This document shows positions 63,881-64,000 of a stretch of DNA of 64,000 nucleotides, piece by piece; the stretch's first letter is position 1; each line of letters opens with the position of its first letter. Origin of the DNA: Peromyscus leucopus. Lineage: Eukaryota; Chordata; Mammalia; Rodentia; Cricetidae. The notes beneath the pieces were generated by a model that searched no databases, was not told the DNA's origin, and worked only from the letters and a program-made list of their open reading frames with translations. The DNA lies in NCBI RefSeq assembly GCF_004664715.2, contig NC_051067.1, positions 69,086,982 to 69,150,981 on the forward strand. The letters run 5' to 3'. Position numbers and translations under genes: made by a program.

Positions 63881-64000
63881 AGTTTGAAAGAAAATGGCTC
63901 ACAAAAAAGAGTGTGGCACTATTAGGAGATGTGGTTTTGTTGGAGTAGGTATGTCACTGTGAGGGTGGGTTTTGAGATCTCCTATGTTCAGGCTGTGCAC
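63881..64000 (+). mobile_element. High-copy rodent repeat, runs off the window
   Basis: 'gaggtagtttgaaagaaaat', 'ggagatgtggttttgttgga' and 'gtatgtcactgtgagggtgg' match the 5' part of the same kind of repeat as at 61635. Truncated by the window end. Confidence 0.6.

Larger units (their letters stand above)
56619..64000. other. DNA downstream of the gene
   Basis: No coding exon is supported here. Identified repeats (nested LTR, MER5A-like, B3, B1 and 'tgtgat…aagtaact' repeats) are listed separately. The stretches 56640-57630, 58840-59760, 59960-61190 and 62640-63870 are AT-rich with only short chance ORFs. Confidence 0.5.

Overview
The window is a piece of a rodent nuclear genome, most likely a cricetid (vole, deer mouse or hamster group). 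The evidence is dense B1, B2/B3 and ID-type SINEs, rodent L1 fragments, and LTRs of a kind I associate with cricetids. The two youngest B1 copies carry the 'gggctaccaagtgag…ggaaaggcgcaaa' form rather than the house-mouse form. There is no operon structure and nearly every long ORF is chance or repeat-derived. The species call is inference from repeat sequence, not from a search.

One gene is supported. Four plus-strand exons (26908-26987, 27076-27172, 54132-54207, 56322-56405) splice in frame into the end of a type I membrane protein. They encode the last half of an EGF-like domain, a short stem, one transmembrane helix, a basic stop-transfer segment, and a cytoplasmic tail with two NPxY endocytosis motifs (NPLY and NPFY). 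A stop codon and a canonical AATAAA follow. The best match from memory is the C-terminus of Malrd1 (Diet1), the MAM/LDL-receptor-class-A protein of intestine. The symbol rests on architecture (EGF, one membrane span, LDL-receptor-style tail), not on an alignment. No upstream LDLa or MAM exon was found in bases 1-26907, so that part is read as intron.

Layout: 1-26907 is intron with L1, B1/B3, MIR, L2, Tigger and LTR remnants. 26908-27172 holds two exons around an 88-bp intron. 27173-54131 is a 27-kb intron rich in SINEs, L1 fragments, LTRs and GATA/GT microsatellites. 54132-56618 holds the last two coding exons and the 3' UTR. 56619-64000 is downstream DNA with a nested LTR, a MER5A-like element and further SINEs.

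The most interesting signals are at the exon ends. The EGF exon has two overlapping donors 4 bp apart, of which only the first keeps the membrane helix in frame. Retention of the 88-bp intron would stop translation just before the helix, and read-through after the helix exon would stop before both NPxY motifs. Secreted, tailless and full-length forms could therefore arise from small splicing choices. This is inference from sequence. I saw no CRISPR array, bacterial-type system, tRNA or rRNA gene.
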